Assembly: GCF_016904955.1 (NCBI RefSeq)
Contig: NZ_JADIKE010000029.1
Coordinates: 1-64,000, forward strand
Direction of reading: 5' to 3'
Source: Dyella flava
GTDB lineage: Bacteria > Pseudomonadota > Gammaproteobacteria > Xanthomonadales > Rhodanobacteraceae
Length of the DNA stretch: 64,000 nucleotides
The notes below the pieces were generated by a model. It searched no databases. It saw only the letters and a list, made by a program, of their open reading frames with translations, and was not told the DNA's origin. Below, piece by piece: positions 16,001 to 25,015 of this stretch; position 1 is the stretch's first letter, and each line of letters opens with the position of its first letter. Made by a program: the position numbers and the translations under genes.

Positions 16001-16258
16001 TCAGTGCCAGAGCAGGCGTGATACGTTGCGGCGGCGCGGGCGGCACGCGGCCAGCAACTGGCGCAGCAGATTGGGTTCCAGGGTGAGTGCCACGGCCAGC
16101 GGGGCACATAGCAGCCAGAACATTGGTGCCCAGCCGAGCAAGCGGGTGTGGGCGGGCACCAGGGTGGTCGCGAGCAATACGCTGCCGGCGAGCAGCCAGA
16201 GCAGGGACGCGGCCAGCAGCCGGGAATGACGATCGGAATCAGTAACCTGCGGGCGCAT
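16001..16258 (-). CDS. small membrane protein
   Basis: An 85-residue protein. The start at 16258 (MRPQVTDSD) is preceded by CGGAG on the minus strand, so the longer frame from 16309 was rejected. Two hydrophobic helices are evident: LLAASLLWLLAGSVLLATTLV and MFWLLCAPLAVALTL. The C-terminus is Arg-rich (CRPRRRNVSRLLW), which by the positive-inside rule puts both ends in the cytoplasm. It is convergent with the RimK-like gene and divergent from aroE. No family was recognised. Confidence 0.6.
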   Translation of the reverse strand: MRPQVTDSDRHSRLLAASLLWLLAGSVLLATTLVPAHTRLLGWAPMFWLLCAPLAVALTLEPNLLRQLLAACRPRRRNVSRLLWH

Positions 16259-16370
16259 GGAAAACTCCGGAACGGGCGATGGGTGAAGCTTGCCGGCCGG
16301 TGATCTCATAGCTTGCGATCGGAACAGACACGCACCGTAAAATCACCATCCAGCGCAAGGAGCCCCGAGC

Positions 16371-17207
16371 ATGTCCCGCCACCCTCAATTCGCCGTTTTC
16401 GGCCATCCGATCTCGCATAGCCTCTCGCCACTGATTCACCAGGCGTTCGCGCAGCAATTCGGCATCGCGCTCGACTACCGCACCATCGATGCGCCAGCGG
16501 ACACGTTCGCCGAAGCGGTGAAGCGGTTCTTTGAGCAGGAAGGCGGACGTGGCGCGAACGTCACCCTGCCGCACAAGGCCGCCGCCTATGCCTTGGCCGA
16601 CGAACGCACCCAGGCCGCCACCCACGTCGGCACCGCCAATGTGCTTACGCGCCAGGCCGACGGCCGCCTGGTGGCGCATAACACCGATGGTGCGGGCCTG
16701 GTTCGCGACCTTACGGATCGTCATGATCTGGATCTGCGCGGCCACGATGCACTGCTGCTTGGCGCAGGCGGTGCTGCGCGCGCGGTGGCCTGGTCGTTGT
16801 TCGAAGCGGGCGTGCAAACGCTCACCATCGTCAACCGCTCGCCACAAGCGGCGGATGTCGTGGCCGATGCGATCGGCGAACCGGCACGCGTGCATACGCG
16901 TTATTGGGAAGACCTCGGCAACATCGGCTGCTTCGACCTGATCGTCAACGCCACCTCCGCGGGCACCTTGGGCCAGTCGCTGACACTGCCGTTCGCACTG
17001 GCCGGCGCGCGTGCGGTCTGCTACGACCTGGGCTATGGCAAATCCGCTTTCAGCTTTCTTGCCTGGGCGCGCGCTGCAGGTGCTCTTCACGCCTACGACG
17101 GCCTGGGCATGCTGGTGGAACAGGCCGCCGATGCATTCGAGTTGTGGCACCACAAGCGACCGGATACCGAACCGGTGTACCAGCAGCTCAAAGCGCACAT
17201 CGCCTGA
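16371..17207 (+). CDS. aroE: shikimate dehydrogenase
   Basis: A 278-residue NADP-dependent enzyme that reduces 3-dehydroshikimate to shikimate in the aromatic amino acid pathway. The shikimate-binding motif GHPISHSLSPLIHQAF is near residue 11, the catalytic Lys lies in NVTLPHK, and the partner Asp in NTDGAGL. The NADP fold is seen in LLLGAGGAARA and NRSPQ. The family length is normal. A YkgJ-type cysteine protein follows 6 bp downstream and is likely co-transcribed. Confidence 0.95.
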   Translation: MSRHPQFAVFGHPISHSLSPLIHQAFAQQFGIALDYRTIDAPADTFAEAVKRFFEQEGGRGANVTLPHKAAAYALADERTQAATHVGTANVLTRQADGRLVAHNTDGAGLVRDLTDRHDLDLRGHDALLLGAGGAARAVAWSLFEAGVQTLTIVNRSPQAADVVADAIGEPARVHTRYWEDLGNIGCFDLIVNATSAGTLGQSLTLPFALAGARAVCYDLGYGKSAFSFLAWARAAGALHAYDGLGMLVEQAADAFELWHHKRPDTEPVYQQLKAHIA

Positions 17208-17213
17208 GTGGTC

Positions 17214-17471
17214 ATGCATTGCCGGCCTGGATGCGGCGCGTGTTGCATCGCGCCTTCGATCAGCTCGCCGATCCCCGGCATGCCCAACGGCAAGCCGGCG
17301 GGCATGCGTTGCATCCAGCTCACGGATGACAATCGTTGCGCCATCTTCGGCGATCCGCGCCGTCCGGCGGTGTGCGCCAGCCTGCGACCCGAGCCGGCCA
17401 TGTGCGGGTCCGATCGCGAGCACGCCATGCGCTGGTTGACGCAGCTGGAAGCGACGACCCGCACAACGTGA
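17214..17471 (+). CDS. YkgJ-family cysteine cluster protein
   Basis: An 85-residue protein with the CxxGCGACC-type opening ([15 protein letters not shown]), then [21 protein letters not shown] and EPAMC. The spacing of these seven or more cysteines is that of the YkgJ zinc- or iron-chelating cluster family. The biochemical role is not known. The ATG at 17214 lies 6 bp after the aroE stop, and a GTG at 17208 is an alternative start directly after the stop codon. Tight spacing implies co-transcription with aroE. Homologues of this size are common in proteobacteria. Confidence 0.8.
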   Translation: MHCRPGCGACCIAPSISSPIPGMPNGKPAGMRCIQLTDDNRCAIFGDPRRPAVCASLRPEPAMCGSDREHAMRWLTQLEATTRTT

Positions 17472-17559
17472 AATCTACGTCGCCGCGATTTAACCCCTCT
17501 AAATTTGCGCCCGTGCCAGCGTGGGCGGACAGGGGGCATCATCCGCGGGGAGTTGCGTC

Positions 17560-19332
17560 ATGTTGCCTGAGGGGAGTTTCCGTCGTGTCCTGGCTGCGGC
17601 CGGGTTTTCCTTGTTTCTTGCCGGTGTTGCGCAAGCGGCGCCGGGTAACAGCAGTCCCGTCGGTACGGCCAATGTGACGGTCGCCGATCCCACTGTGCCG
17701 CGACCTGCGGGCCAGCCGTGCGTGGTGCAGCTTTTCAGCAACGACAGCTTCGACAATTACAGCCCGCAGCCTTTCAGCTATACGCCGCCGACCGGTTGCG
17801 GCACGCATTGGGCCAAGGTGGTACTGGAGGGGGATTTTTCGGTCACGGCCGGTGTTCAGTACGACCGCACCGCGACGATTTTCCTGGCGGGCGTGAACCT
17901 CTATTTCGGCACCACGCAGGAGCCTTCCTCCACGCTGTCGCCGAGCTGGCATGTGGAGCGTGACCTGACCGATTACAGCGCCTTGCTCAGCAACGCCGGC
18001 CAGGGCCAGGTGTTCATCGGCAATACCGTCAATAGCACTTACACCGGCGTGCTACATGGCAGCGCGCGTTTGCTGTTTTATCCAGCTAGTGCCCGCGCGC
18101 CGGCGGCGAACGCACCCGATGCGGTGTATCCGTTGGGCAGTGACCCGATCGGCAGCACGGTTGCCTTGAACGATTCCAGCAGTCAGCTGGCCGCAACGCT
18201 GAACCTGCCACGCAACGTGGAGCGGGCTTATCTGGATGTGTTCACGCAGAGCCAGAGCAATGACGAGTTCTGGTACACCTGTGTGCCGCCGCAGTACGCA
18301 GCCGAAACCGGCGAATGCAACAACGGCAATTTCCGTGAAGCGGAGGTCAGCATCGATGGCCAGCCGGCGGGCGTGGCGCCGGTGTATCCGTGGATCTATA
18401 CCGGCGGCATCGATCTGTTTATCTGGAAGCCGACACCCGGTGTGCAGACGTTGAATTTCATCCCTTATCGTGTGGACCTGACGCCTTTCGCGGGCGTGCT
18501 CAGCAATGGCTCGCCGCATACCGTGGCGGTGAGCGTGGAGGGCGCGGACAGCTACTTCTCCGCCACGGCGGCGTTGCTCGTGTATGAAGATCACCACGCC
18601 CAGCAAGTGAGCGGACAAGTCACGCGCAATACCTTGGCCAATCAACCGCCGACACCCACGATCAGCAGCACCTTGAGCCAGAATGCCGCGGGCGATGTCA
18701 CCGGCGGAGTCACCACCAGCCTCAGCCGCCACTTCATCATCGAAGGCTATGCCGACACCTCGCATGGTCGTGTGACGACCACGGTGGACCAGACGGTGGC
18801 GTTTACTAATACCGAAAGCTTCAACATCACGGCCAGCATCTACGATCAAATCACCGATCAGCTCACCACGGTGCAGGGCGTGAGCCAAAGCAAACTGGGG
18901 CAGGCCGTGGTGGGCGAGTTCACCGCAAGCTTCCGCTATCCGCTCTATGTGGAGTCGGACCAGAGCACGCTGTCCGACGGCAACTATTCAATCTTCACCA
19001 AGGTCCGCCAGGGCTATCGGCAGCATACCGAGGAAGGCCTGGGCGGCCTCACGCTGTACGCGGCCCATGTGGATAACCATATCGATGGCTCTGACACCTT
19101 GGTGGTGACGCCCTCGTACAGCATCGTCAGCCACAGCGGCCAGCAGGCCACGCAAACTTTTGCGTTCGGTGATTCGCTGGGCGGCTGCTATAGCGGCAGC
19201 GTCAGTTCCGCCAACAACGTAGTGACTGCCTACAGCAGCGGCCAGGGTTGCCCCGGCCGGCAAAACCGGGTGCTGTGGTTTACCCATCCGGACGGCTCGC
19301 CCTATCAGGGCGACGGCCCGCTGAGCTGGTAA
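17560..19332 (+). CDS. secreted PNGase A-family peptide amidase
   Basis: A 590-residue exported protein starting MLPEGSFRRVLAAAGF at 17560 (GGGGAG upstream), with a signal peptide ending AQA. The region FSNDSFDNYSPQPFSYTPP, then the DRTATIFLAGVNLYFGTT, WHVERDLTDYSALL and NTYTGVLHGSARLLFYP segments, matches the order of motifs in the plant and fungal PNGase A family. These enzymes cut N-glycans from asparagine, including core alpha-1,3-fucosylated plant glycans. Acid-active bacterial relatives are known. A late region (GYADTSHGRVTTTVDQTVAF) fits the beta-rich C-terminal half. It is monocistronic, ending at a hairpin. Activity is inferred from family membership. Confidence 0.8.
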   Translation: MLPEGSFRRVLAAAGFSLFLAGVAQAAPGNSSPVGTANVTVADPTVPRPAGQPCVVQLFSNDSFDNYSPQPFSYTPPTGCGTHWAKVVLEGDFSVTAGVQYDRTATIFLAGVNLYFGTTQEPSSTLSPSWHVERDLTDYSALLSNAGQGQVFIGNTVNSTYTGVLHGSARLLFYPASARAPAANAPDAVYPLGSDPIGSTVALNDSSSQLAATLNLPRNVERAYLDVFTQSQSNDEFWYTCVPPQYAAETGECNNGNFREAEVSIDGQPAGVAPVYPWIYTGGIDLFIWKPTPGVQTLNFIPYRVDLTPFAGVLSNGSPHTVAVSVEGADSYFSATAALLVYEDHHAQQVSGQVTRNTLANQPPTPTISSTLSQNAAGDVTGGVTTSLSRHFIIEGYADTSHGRVTTTVDQTVAFTNTESFNITASIYDQITDQLTTVQGVSQSKLGQAVVGEFTASFRYPLYVESDQSTLSDGNYSIFTKVRQGYRQHTEEGLGGLTLYAAHVDNHIDGSDTLVVTPSYSIVSHSGQQATQTFAFGDSLGGCYSGSVSSANNVVTAYSSGQGCPGRQNRVLWFTHPDGSPYQGDGPLSW

Positions 19333-19342
19333 CGGGCGGGAA

Positions 19343-19377
19343 CCGGCACCTCCTCGGATGGTCCGAGGGGGTGCCGG
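19343..19377. terminator. hairpin after the PNGase A-like gene
   Basis: CCGGCACC...TCGGA and TCCGA...GGTGCCGG form a long GC-rich stem 11 bp after the stop codon. The following CATGCTAGTTTTG supplies only a short T-run, so termination strength is uncertain. Confidence 0.65.
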
Positions 19378-19434
19378 CATGCTAGTTTTGTCGGTATATG
19401 ACAGAGAGCACCACGCTCCATGGAGTCTTTACCG

Positions 19435-19731
19435 ATGCGTACCCGTTTGCTTGCCCTTTCCATCCTTGGCGTGACCGTCGCGCTTGCCGGCTGCCATCAC
19501 GCCACCCGTCCGGATGGAACGAAGGTGGAGAAGGGCGGTGTGGTCCTGATGGGTCCGTTCGAAAACTTCATCGCCACGCATCCGACGGCTGACCAGTTCA
19601 AGAAGATGTATCCGGGCGTGCAGCTGATGATGCCGGGCGCGATCAGCTCGCTGGATATCCGTTACGACAACACGCGCTTCTTCCCGCAGCTGGACAAGGA
19701 CGGCCACATCATCGGTGGCGATTTCCACTGA
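19435..19731 (+). CDS. small lipoprotein of unknown function
   Basis: A 98-residue lipoprotein. From the ATG at 19435 (GGAG nine bases upstream) the signal is MRTRLLALSILGVTVALAGC with lipobox LAGC and Cys20 acylated. The mature part contains VVLMGPFENFIATHPTADQF and ends in polar DKDGHIIGGDFH, with no repeated or catalytic motif. The residue after Cys is His, not Asp, so an outer-membrane destination is expected. It stands between two monocistronic units and no function was recognised. Confidence 0.7.
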   Translation: MRTRLLALSILGVTVALAGCHHATRPDGTKVEKGGVVLMGPFENFIATHPTADQFKKMYPGVQLMMPGAISSLDIRYDNTRFFPQLDKDGHIIGGDFH

Positions 19732-19868
19732 CCGATGACGTACCTGTCATATTCGACAGGCTAAGTCATTTTGCTGACATTTTGTAAGGTTAACCTGACA
19801 CGACAGCGGGGCCGCCCTGTCTGCCCAAGGGCGGCGGCAACTCAAAGCAACGTCAGCGCCAGGTCAAC

Positions 19869-20405
19869 ATGCTTTCTTCCCTTTCCACTGCGCCGCATCG
19901 GCGCGGCTTGTTGTTCGGTGCGTTGGTCGCGGTCGTGGCAATTGTCGGCGGCGGATTCTGGTATGCCCACGCCTCGATCCAAAGGCCTACCGGTCACACC
20001 GCCAACGATGGCAGCGACGTCGGCATCCTGATGGGGCTGGCGGACCAGGCTTATCACGACAAGCATCTGGTGGCGCCGGTCGGCAGCAACGTCTACGAGT
20101 TCTACTTCAGCGTGCTGCAGGCTGATCCGAACAACCAGGTCGCCGTGGAGCGCCTGAAGGAAGTCTTCAAGCCAGCCTGCGACACGGTGGAAGCGACCAT
20201 CAATGGTGGCGATCTCGACGAGGCGCAGCGCGAGCTGTCGCTGTTGCGCATGTATGACCCGCACAACTACAAGCTCGCCTTGCTCGGCGGCGTGCTGGAT
20301 GCGCAACGCGTGATCGAGCGCCGTCAGCATGAAGCCGAAGCGGCGCGTATCCAGGCGGCGCAGGCTGCCGGCGGGCCGGCGAACTGGGTTTATCCGGCCC
20401 AGTAA
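19869..20405 (+). CDS. single-pass membrane protein with helical periplasmic domain
   Basis: A 178-residue protein with a short cytoplasmic N-terminus, one membrane helix (LLFGALVAVVAIVGGGFWYA, about residues 13-33) and a periplasmic helical domain. That domain contains DQAYHDKHLVAPVGSNVYEFYFSVL and two TPR-like helical pairs with VLQADPNNQVAVERLKEVF. This layout resembles the front part of TonB-like proteins of Xanthomonadales, but the C-terminal TonB domain is absent. Length and context do not show a truncation. It is convergent with the carbonic anhydrase gene 3 bp away. Confidence 0.6.
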   Translation: MLSSLSTAPHRRGLLFGALVAVVAIVGGGFWYAHASIQRPTGHTANDGSDVGILMGLADQAYHDKHLVAPVGSNVYEFYFSVLQADPNNQVAVERLKEVFKPACDTVEATINGGDLDEAQRELSLLRMYDPHNYKLALLGGVLDAQRVIERRQHEAEAARIQAAQAAGGPANWVYPAQ

Positions 20406-20408
20406 ACG

Positions 20409-20948
20409 TTATCCGGCCAGGTAAACGTCTTTCAGCCGCACGTAGTGATCCGCCGAGTAATGCAGCTGCTCGATCTGCTTGTCGGTAAGCACGCGTACGC
20501 GCTGGGCAGGATTGCCCAGCCATAGCTCACGCTCACCCACGACCTTGCCTGGCGGCACCACGCTGCCTGCGCCGACGAAACCGTATTTCTTGATCACTGC
20601 GCCATCCAGCACGGTGGCGTGCATGCCGATCAGGCAGTAATCCTCGATGGTGCAGGCATGGATCACCGCCGCGTGGCCGATGGTCACGCCTTCGCCCACG
20701 ATGGTCGGAAAACCGCCGGGAGAATACGGGCCATCATGCGTGACGTGCACCACGCTGCCATCCTGCACATTGCTGCGTGCGCCGATGCGGATATGGTGCA
20801 CATCGCCGCGCAGGATCGCGCCCGGCCAGATCGAAACATCATCGCCCAGCACCACATCGCCGATCACCGTAGCAGCCGGATCGACATAGGTGCGGGCACC
20901 CAAGGTGGGCGAAATGCCCTTGAAACTACGCAAATGATTCATCCGCAT
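20409..20948 (-). CDS. gamma-class carbonic anhydrase-like protein
   Basis: A 179-residue left-handed beta-helix protein built from hexapeptide repeats (VIGDVVLGDDVSIWPGAILRG and onward). The zinc-ligand histidines of the gamma carbonic anhydrase fold are visible in VVHVTHDG and in TIGHAAVIHACTIEDY. These proteins (YrdA, CaiE, PaaY type) form trimers with zinc at the interfaces. Activity varies between members, from carbonic anhydrase to thioesterase-like. It is a single gene facing the 19869 gene. Confidence 0.88.
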   Translation of the reverse strand: MRMNHLRSFKGISPTLGARTYVDPAATVIGDVVLGDDVSIWPGAILRGDVHHIRIGARSNVQDGSVVHVTHDGPYSPGGFPTIVGEGVTIGHAAVIHACTIEDYCLIGMHATVLDGAVIKKYGFVGAGSVVPPGKVVGERELWLGNPAQRVRVLTDKQIEQLHYSADHYVRLKDVYLAG

Positions 20949-20977
20949 AGTTTAAGGCAACACTCCCAGGTATCGCC

Positions 20978-22744
20978 TCAGCCGGAAACCGCAAGATCAT
21001 CGTCATCGGAAAGCCGGCCTTGTTCGCGGGCTTCCAGCACGCGCAGCGTCTCCTGATAGCCGGCGTCCACCGCCAGCTGCCAGTCCTTCCAGTCCAGCAT
21101 GCTGACGTGCTCCAGCGGCGGGTTGATCAGCAGGTCCGCCCGCTCGATGCAGTGCAGGCTGGTCTCCTCGCTGTTGACCATCGCCGCGCGCGTCAGGGTG
21201 GAGACGATGCCCGGCCAGCCGAGGCCACGGCGCTGGCGCATCCATAGCCGCCACCACGGCGGCGTGGCGAATTCCTCGGTCTTGGCGAGCAATGCGATAT
21301 CCGCGCGGATCGCCACCGCGGTGATGTGCGCGATACCGTCTTCGGCCATCACGTCGGTCGGCAGGTTGTCGACCAGCGCCCCGTCGACATACACATGCCC
21401 GTGATGCAGCACCGGCGGCAGGATGCCGGGAATCGAACTGCTCGCGCGCAACCACAACCAGAGCGGTCCGTGCCGGTGCACCACCCTGCCCTGGCCGGAC
21501 AGATTGGTGGAGACGCAGAAGAACGGCCGCTCGAGATCCTCGATATCGATCGCACCGAACGCCCGCCGCAACATGATCGCCGCGCGGCGTCCGCGGGTCA
21601 GCGCGACGAACGGCAAGGTCCAGTCCGACAGTGGCTTGCCGCGCACGAAGGCCTCGTAATAGATGCGCATCATGTCGTCGATGCTCCACATATTGGCGAC
21701 GCCCGCGCCGATGATGGCGCCGATGCTGGTGCCGCCGATGGCATCAAAGTCATGACCGGCTTCGCGCAGGGCGCGCAACGCACCCAGGTGGGCCAGGCCG
21801 CGCGCGCCGCCACCGGCTAGCACCAGGCCGCGCGCGTGGCCGCTGATCAGCCGAGCGATGCGCGGAATATCGCCTTCGCCGCAAATATGGTGATGCTGCA
21901 ATTCGCCGCTGAATTCGCCGCGCCAGCGCCGTGCGGCACCGGGCAGCACCCGGTGCGCGGGATGGATCAGCAGCAGATGGCGCGGCCGGTGCCGCACCCG
22001 CGCCGGGTGCCCGGGCGCCGCTTCCGGCCAGGGTTTCGCAGGCTGCGCGGCGAGCGCGGGCAGCAGCAGTACATCGGCCTGGCGCAGGCAGCGCAGACGC
22101 CATGACACATCGCCGGTGCTGTCCAGATAGATCACAAAGCGCACCTGCGCCTCGCGCTCGGCGAACCAGTCGCTGCCGCGGTCGGCGCCATGCTCGGCAT
22201 CGATCACCAGGCAACTGCCATAGGCTTCCAATGCCTTTGCCAGCTGCATGGCCAAGCCGCGCACGGGCACGTTGTTGTCGACCGGTAGGATCGCAAACGT
22301 ACGGGGCTTGTCGGGTGGTTCGACGTGGCGTTCGCGGCGCAGCAGGCGATCCATGGCCTGCCGCGCCACTTCAAGCATGGCGCGCGGCTGGCGCTCGATC
22401 AGATGCTCGAACAGGCTGCGATCCAGCCGCAGCAATTCCGAATCGCGCAGGGCGCGCACGTTGTAACGGAACGGTTCGCCGCTGAGCAGGCTGATCTCGC
22501 CCACGCTGTCATCGGCCGAGACCTGGCGGACCAGGTCGGTGGCGCCATCGAACACTCCCAGGCTGCCGCTGCGCAGCACGTACAGTGCATCGGCCACCTC
22601 GCCCGTCTTGAACAGGTGCTGGCCGCCGGGCAGGCAGATCCAGCGCAGGTTTCCGAGCAGCGCGGTGCGTTGCGCATCGTTCATATGCGCAAAAAGGGGA
22701 GTGCGACCGAGCAAGGCGGCGACATCGGCAGGCAGCATGCGCAC
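20978..22744 (-). CDS. NTE-type patatin phospholipase with cyclic-nucleotide domain
   Basis: A 588-residue protein. Residues 1-130 form a cNMP-binding-like domain (LFKTGEVADALYVLRSGSLGVF). Residues about 145-235 match the linker region of neuropathy target esterases (FAILPVDNNVPVRG..., WRLRCLRQADVLLL). Residues 300-480 form the patatin domain, with oxyanion GGGARGLAHLGAL, nucleophile elbow GGTSIGA and catalytic DGALVDN. The expected activity is hydrolysis of lysophospholipids at the inner membrane. The cNMP pocket looks degenerate, so cyclic-nucleotide control should not be assumed. It is monocistronic and divergent from prlC. Confidence 0.88.
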   Translation of the reverse strand: MRMLPADVAALLGRTPLFAHMNDAQRTALLGNLRWICLPGGQHLFKTGEVADALYVLRSGSLGVFDGATDLVRQVSADDSVGEISLLSGEPFRYNVRALRDSELLRLDRSLFEHLIERQPRAMLEVARQAMDRLLRRERHVEPPDKPRTFAILPVDNNVPVRGLAMQLAKALEAYGSCLVIDAEHGADRGSDWFAEREAQVRFVIYLDSTGDVSWRLRCLRQADVLLLPALAAQPAKPWPEAAPGHPARVRHRPRHLLLIHPAHRVLPGAARRWRGEFSGELQHHHICGEGDIPRIARLISGHARGLVLAGGGARGLAHLGALRALREAGHDFDAIGGTSIGAIIGAGVANMWSIDDMMRIYYEAFVRGKPLSDWTLPFVALTRGRRAAIMLRRAFGAIDIEDLERPFFCVSTNLSGQGRVVHRHGPLWLWLRASSSIPGILPPVLHHGHVYVDGALVDNLPTDVMAEDGIAHITAVAIRADIALLAKTEEFATPPWWRLWMRQRRGLGWPGIVSTLTRAAMVNSEETSLHCIERADLLINPPLEHVSMLDWKDWQLAVDAGYQETLRVLEAREQGRLSDDDDLAVSG

Positions 22745-22849
22745 GATGGTACGACGCCGGCGATGACACCGTGCGTGTCATAAAGCCGCTCAGCGCCTTG
22801 ATTTCGGTACCCGCCGCCAGCACGCTGTGAGACCTGAAGGAGTTTGCCC

Positions 22850-24907
22850 ATGAGCCATAACAATCCCTTGCTGGCGGATGCCGACCTGCCGGCGTTTTCG
22901 CAGATCAAACCCGAGGATGTAACCCCGGCCATCGACGCCCTGCTGGCCGACAGCCGCGCCGGCATTGCCGCGTTGACGGCCGAGGGCGGCCCCCGTGATT
23001 TCGCCTCGGTGATGCTGCCGCAGGAGCGCCTGGAACAGCGCATTGCGCATGCCTGGTCACCGGTTTCGCATCTGCATTCGGTGGCCGACAGCGAAGCGCT
23101 GCGCAAGGTCTATGGCCCGGCGGAGGAAAAGCTCACCGATCATGCGCTGGAAGTGGGGCAGAATCGCGATCTTTACGCCGCCGTGCAGGCGGTGGCCGAC
23201 GCGCCGGACTTCGCCCGTCTGTCCAGCGCGCAGCGTGCGCTGGTCGAACATGCGCTGCGTGATTTCAAGCTCTCCGGCGTGGCGCTGGAAGAACCGGCAC
23301 GCTCGCGTTTCCGCGAAATCGGCGTGGAGCTGAGCAAGCTGTCCACCGAATTTTCCAATGCGGTGCTCGACGCCACCGACGCCTGGCATGAGCGCATTAC
23401 CGACGAACGCGATCTGGCCGGCATTCCCGAATCCGGCCGCGCTGTGCTGCGCCAGTACGCCAAAGAGCAGGGCATGGACGGCTACCTGGTGACGCTCAAG
23501 CAGCCCAGCGTGCAGGCGGTGATGACCTACGCCGACAACCGTGGTCTGCGCGAGCGCGTCTATTGGGCCTATCAGACGCGTGCGTCCGATCAAGGCCCGC
23601 ATGCGGGCAAGTACGACAACAGCGCGCGCATCGAACGCATCATGGCCTTGCGTCATGAAGCGGCGCGGCTGCTCGGTTTCGCGAATGCGGCGGAAGAATC
23701 GCTGGCGACCAAGATGGCGAGCGCGCCCGCCGACGTGTTGGCGTTCCTGCGCGACCTGGCCGCGCGCGCCAAACCGGTTGCGCAAAAAGAACTGGCCACG
23801 CTGCGCGACTTCGCTTCAAACGAACTGCAGATTGACAACCTTGAAGCCTGGGACGTTGCCTACGCTTCGGAAAAACTGCGCCAGAAGCAGTACGCGCTGG
23901 ACGAAGAGCAACTCAAGCCGTATTTCCCCTTGCCGGCGGTCATTGATGGCTTGTTCGGCCTGGTGCACCGGCTCTATGGCATCAGCCTTACGCCGCGCGA
24001 CAACGTCGATGTCTGGCATCCGAATGTGCGCTACTACGATGTCACCGACAAGCACGGACGCGTCTTTGCCGGTGCGTATATCGATCTCTACGCACGCAGC
24101 GGCAAACGCGGCGGTGCGTGGATGGACGTCTGCCGCGCCCGCTTCGACGATGGCGCTCACACGCAGGTGCCGGTGGCTTTCCTCACCTGCAATTTCGCGC
24201 CGCCGACCGAAGGCCGTCCGGCTCTGCTCACGCACGACGACGTGCTCACCTTGTTCCATGAATTCGGCCACGGCTTCCATCACCTGTTGACCGAAGTGCC
24301 GCTGCCTTCCGTGGGTGGCATCGACGGTGTGGAATGGGACGCGGTGGAATTGCCCAGTCAGTTCATGGAGAACTTCGGCTGGAACCGCGAGGCGCTGGAT
24401 CTGTTCGCCAGGCACTGGGAAAGTGGCGAACGCCTGCCCGAGGAATTGTTCCAGCGCATGCTCGCGGCCCGGCATTTCCACGCCGGCCTGTTCCTGGTGC
24501 GCCAGCTCGAATTCGCCTTGTTCGACTTCCTGCTGCACCTGGAATACGACCCGGCCAAGGGTGCGCGCACGCTGGAGGTGCTGGAGGAGGCGCGCCACGA
24601 AGTCGCCGTATTGCATCCACCGGCCTGGCAGCGTTTCCCGCAAGCGTTCAGCCACATCTTCGCGGGCGGCTATGCCGCCGGTTATTACAGCTACTTGTGG
24701 GCGGAATTGCTCAGTGCAGATGCTTTTGGCGCCTTCGAAGAGCAGGCCGCGGATGGTCGCAGCGTGATCCACGCCGACACCGGCGACCGCTTCCGCCGCG
24801 AGATCCTGGCGGTCGGCGCCAGCCGCCCCGCGTTGGAGAGTTTTGTCGCCTTCCGCGGTCGCAAACCTGAGCCGGAAGCATTGCTGCGCAGTCACGGGTT
24901 GATGTGA
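22850..24907 (+). CDS. prlC: oligopeptidase A (M3 metallopeptidase)
   Basis: A 685-residue cytoplasmic zinc peptidase that degrades peptides, including signal peptides, released by other proteases. The zinc motif HEFGHGFHHLL appears near residue 470, with the downstream Glu ligand in MENFGWNREAL. The ATG at 22850 is supported by GAAGGAG seven bases before it, against a TTG two codons upstream. Length is normal for M3A enzymes. It is monocistronic, followed by a 108-bp gap with a GC-rich inverted repeat before the convergent signalling gene. Confidence 0.95.
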   Translation: MSHNNPLLADADLPAFSQIKPEDVTPAIDALLADSRAGIAALTAEGGPRDFASVMLPQERLEQRIAHAWSPVSHLHSVADSEALRKVYGPAEEKLTDHALEVGQNRDLYAAVQAVADAPDFARLSSAQRALVEHALRDFKLSGVALEEPARSRFREIGVELSKLSTEFSNAVLDATDAWHERITDERDLAGIPESGRAVLRQYAKEQGMDGYLVTLKQPSVQAVMTYADNRGLRERVYWAYQTRASDQGPHAGKYDNSARIERIMALRHEAARLLGFANAAEESLATKMASAPADVLAFLRDLAARAKPVAQKELATLRDFASNELQIDNLEAWDVAYASEKLRQKQYALDEEQLKPYFPLPAVIDGLFGLVHRLYGISLTPRDNVDVWHPNVRYYDVTDKHGRVFAGAYIDLYARSGKRGGAWMDVCRARFDDGAHTQVPVAFLTCNFAPPTEGRPALLTHDDVLTLFHEFGHGFHHLLTEVPLPSVGGIDGVEWDAVELPSQFMENFGWNREALDLFARHWESGERLPEELFQRMLAARHFHAGLFLVRQLEFALFDFLLHLEYDPAKGARTLEVLEEARHEVAVLHPPAWQRFPQAFSHIFAGGYAAGYYSYLWAELLSADAFGAFEEQAADGRSVIHADTGDRFRREILAVGASRPALESFVAFRGRKPEPEALLRSHGLM

Positions 24908-25015
24908 CGGTTCTTGTTGGTCTCCGGTGAAGACGCGTAGCTGTCCGGGGAACGTGGTGAAATCCGGTTGCGCGGGAACACCATCCCTCCCCGGCACGCC
25001 GGGGAGGGAGCGGCA

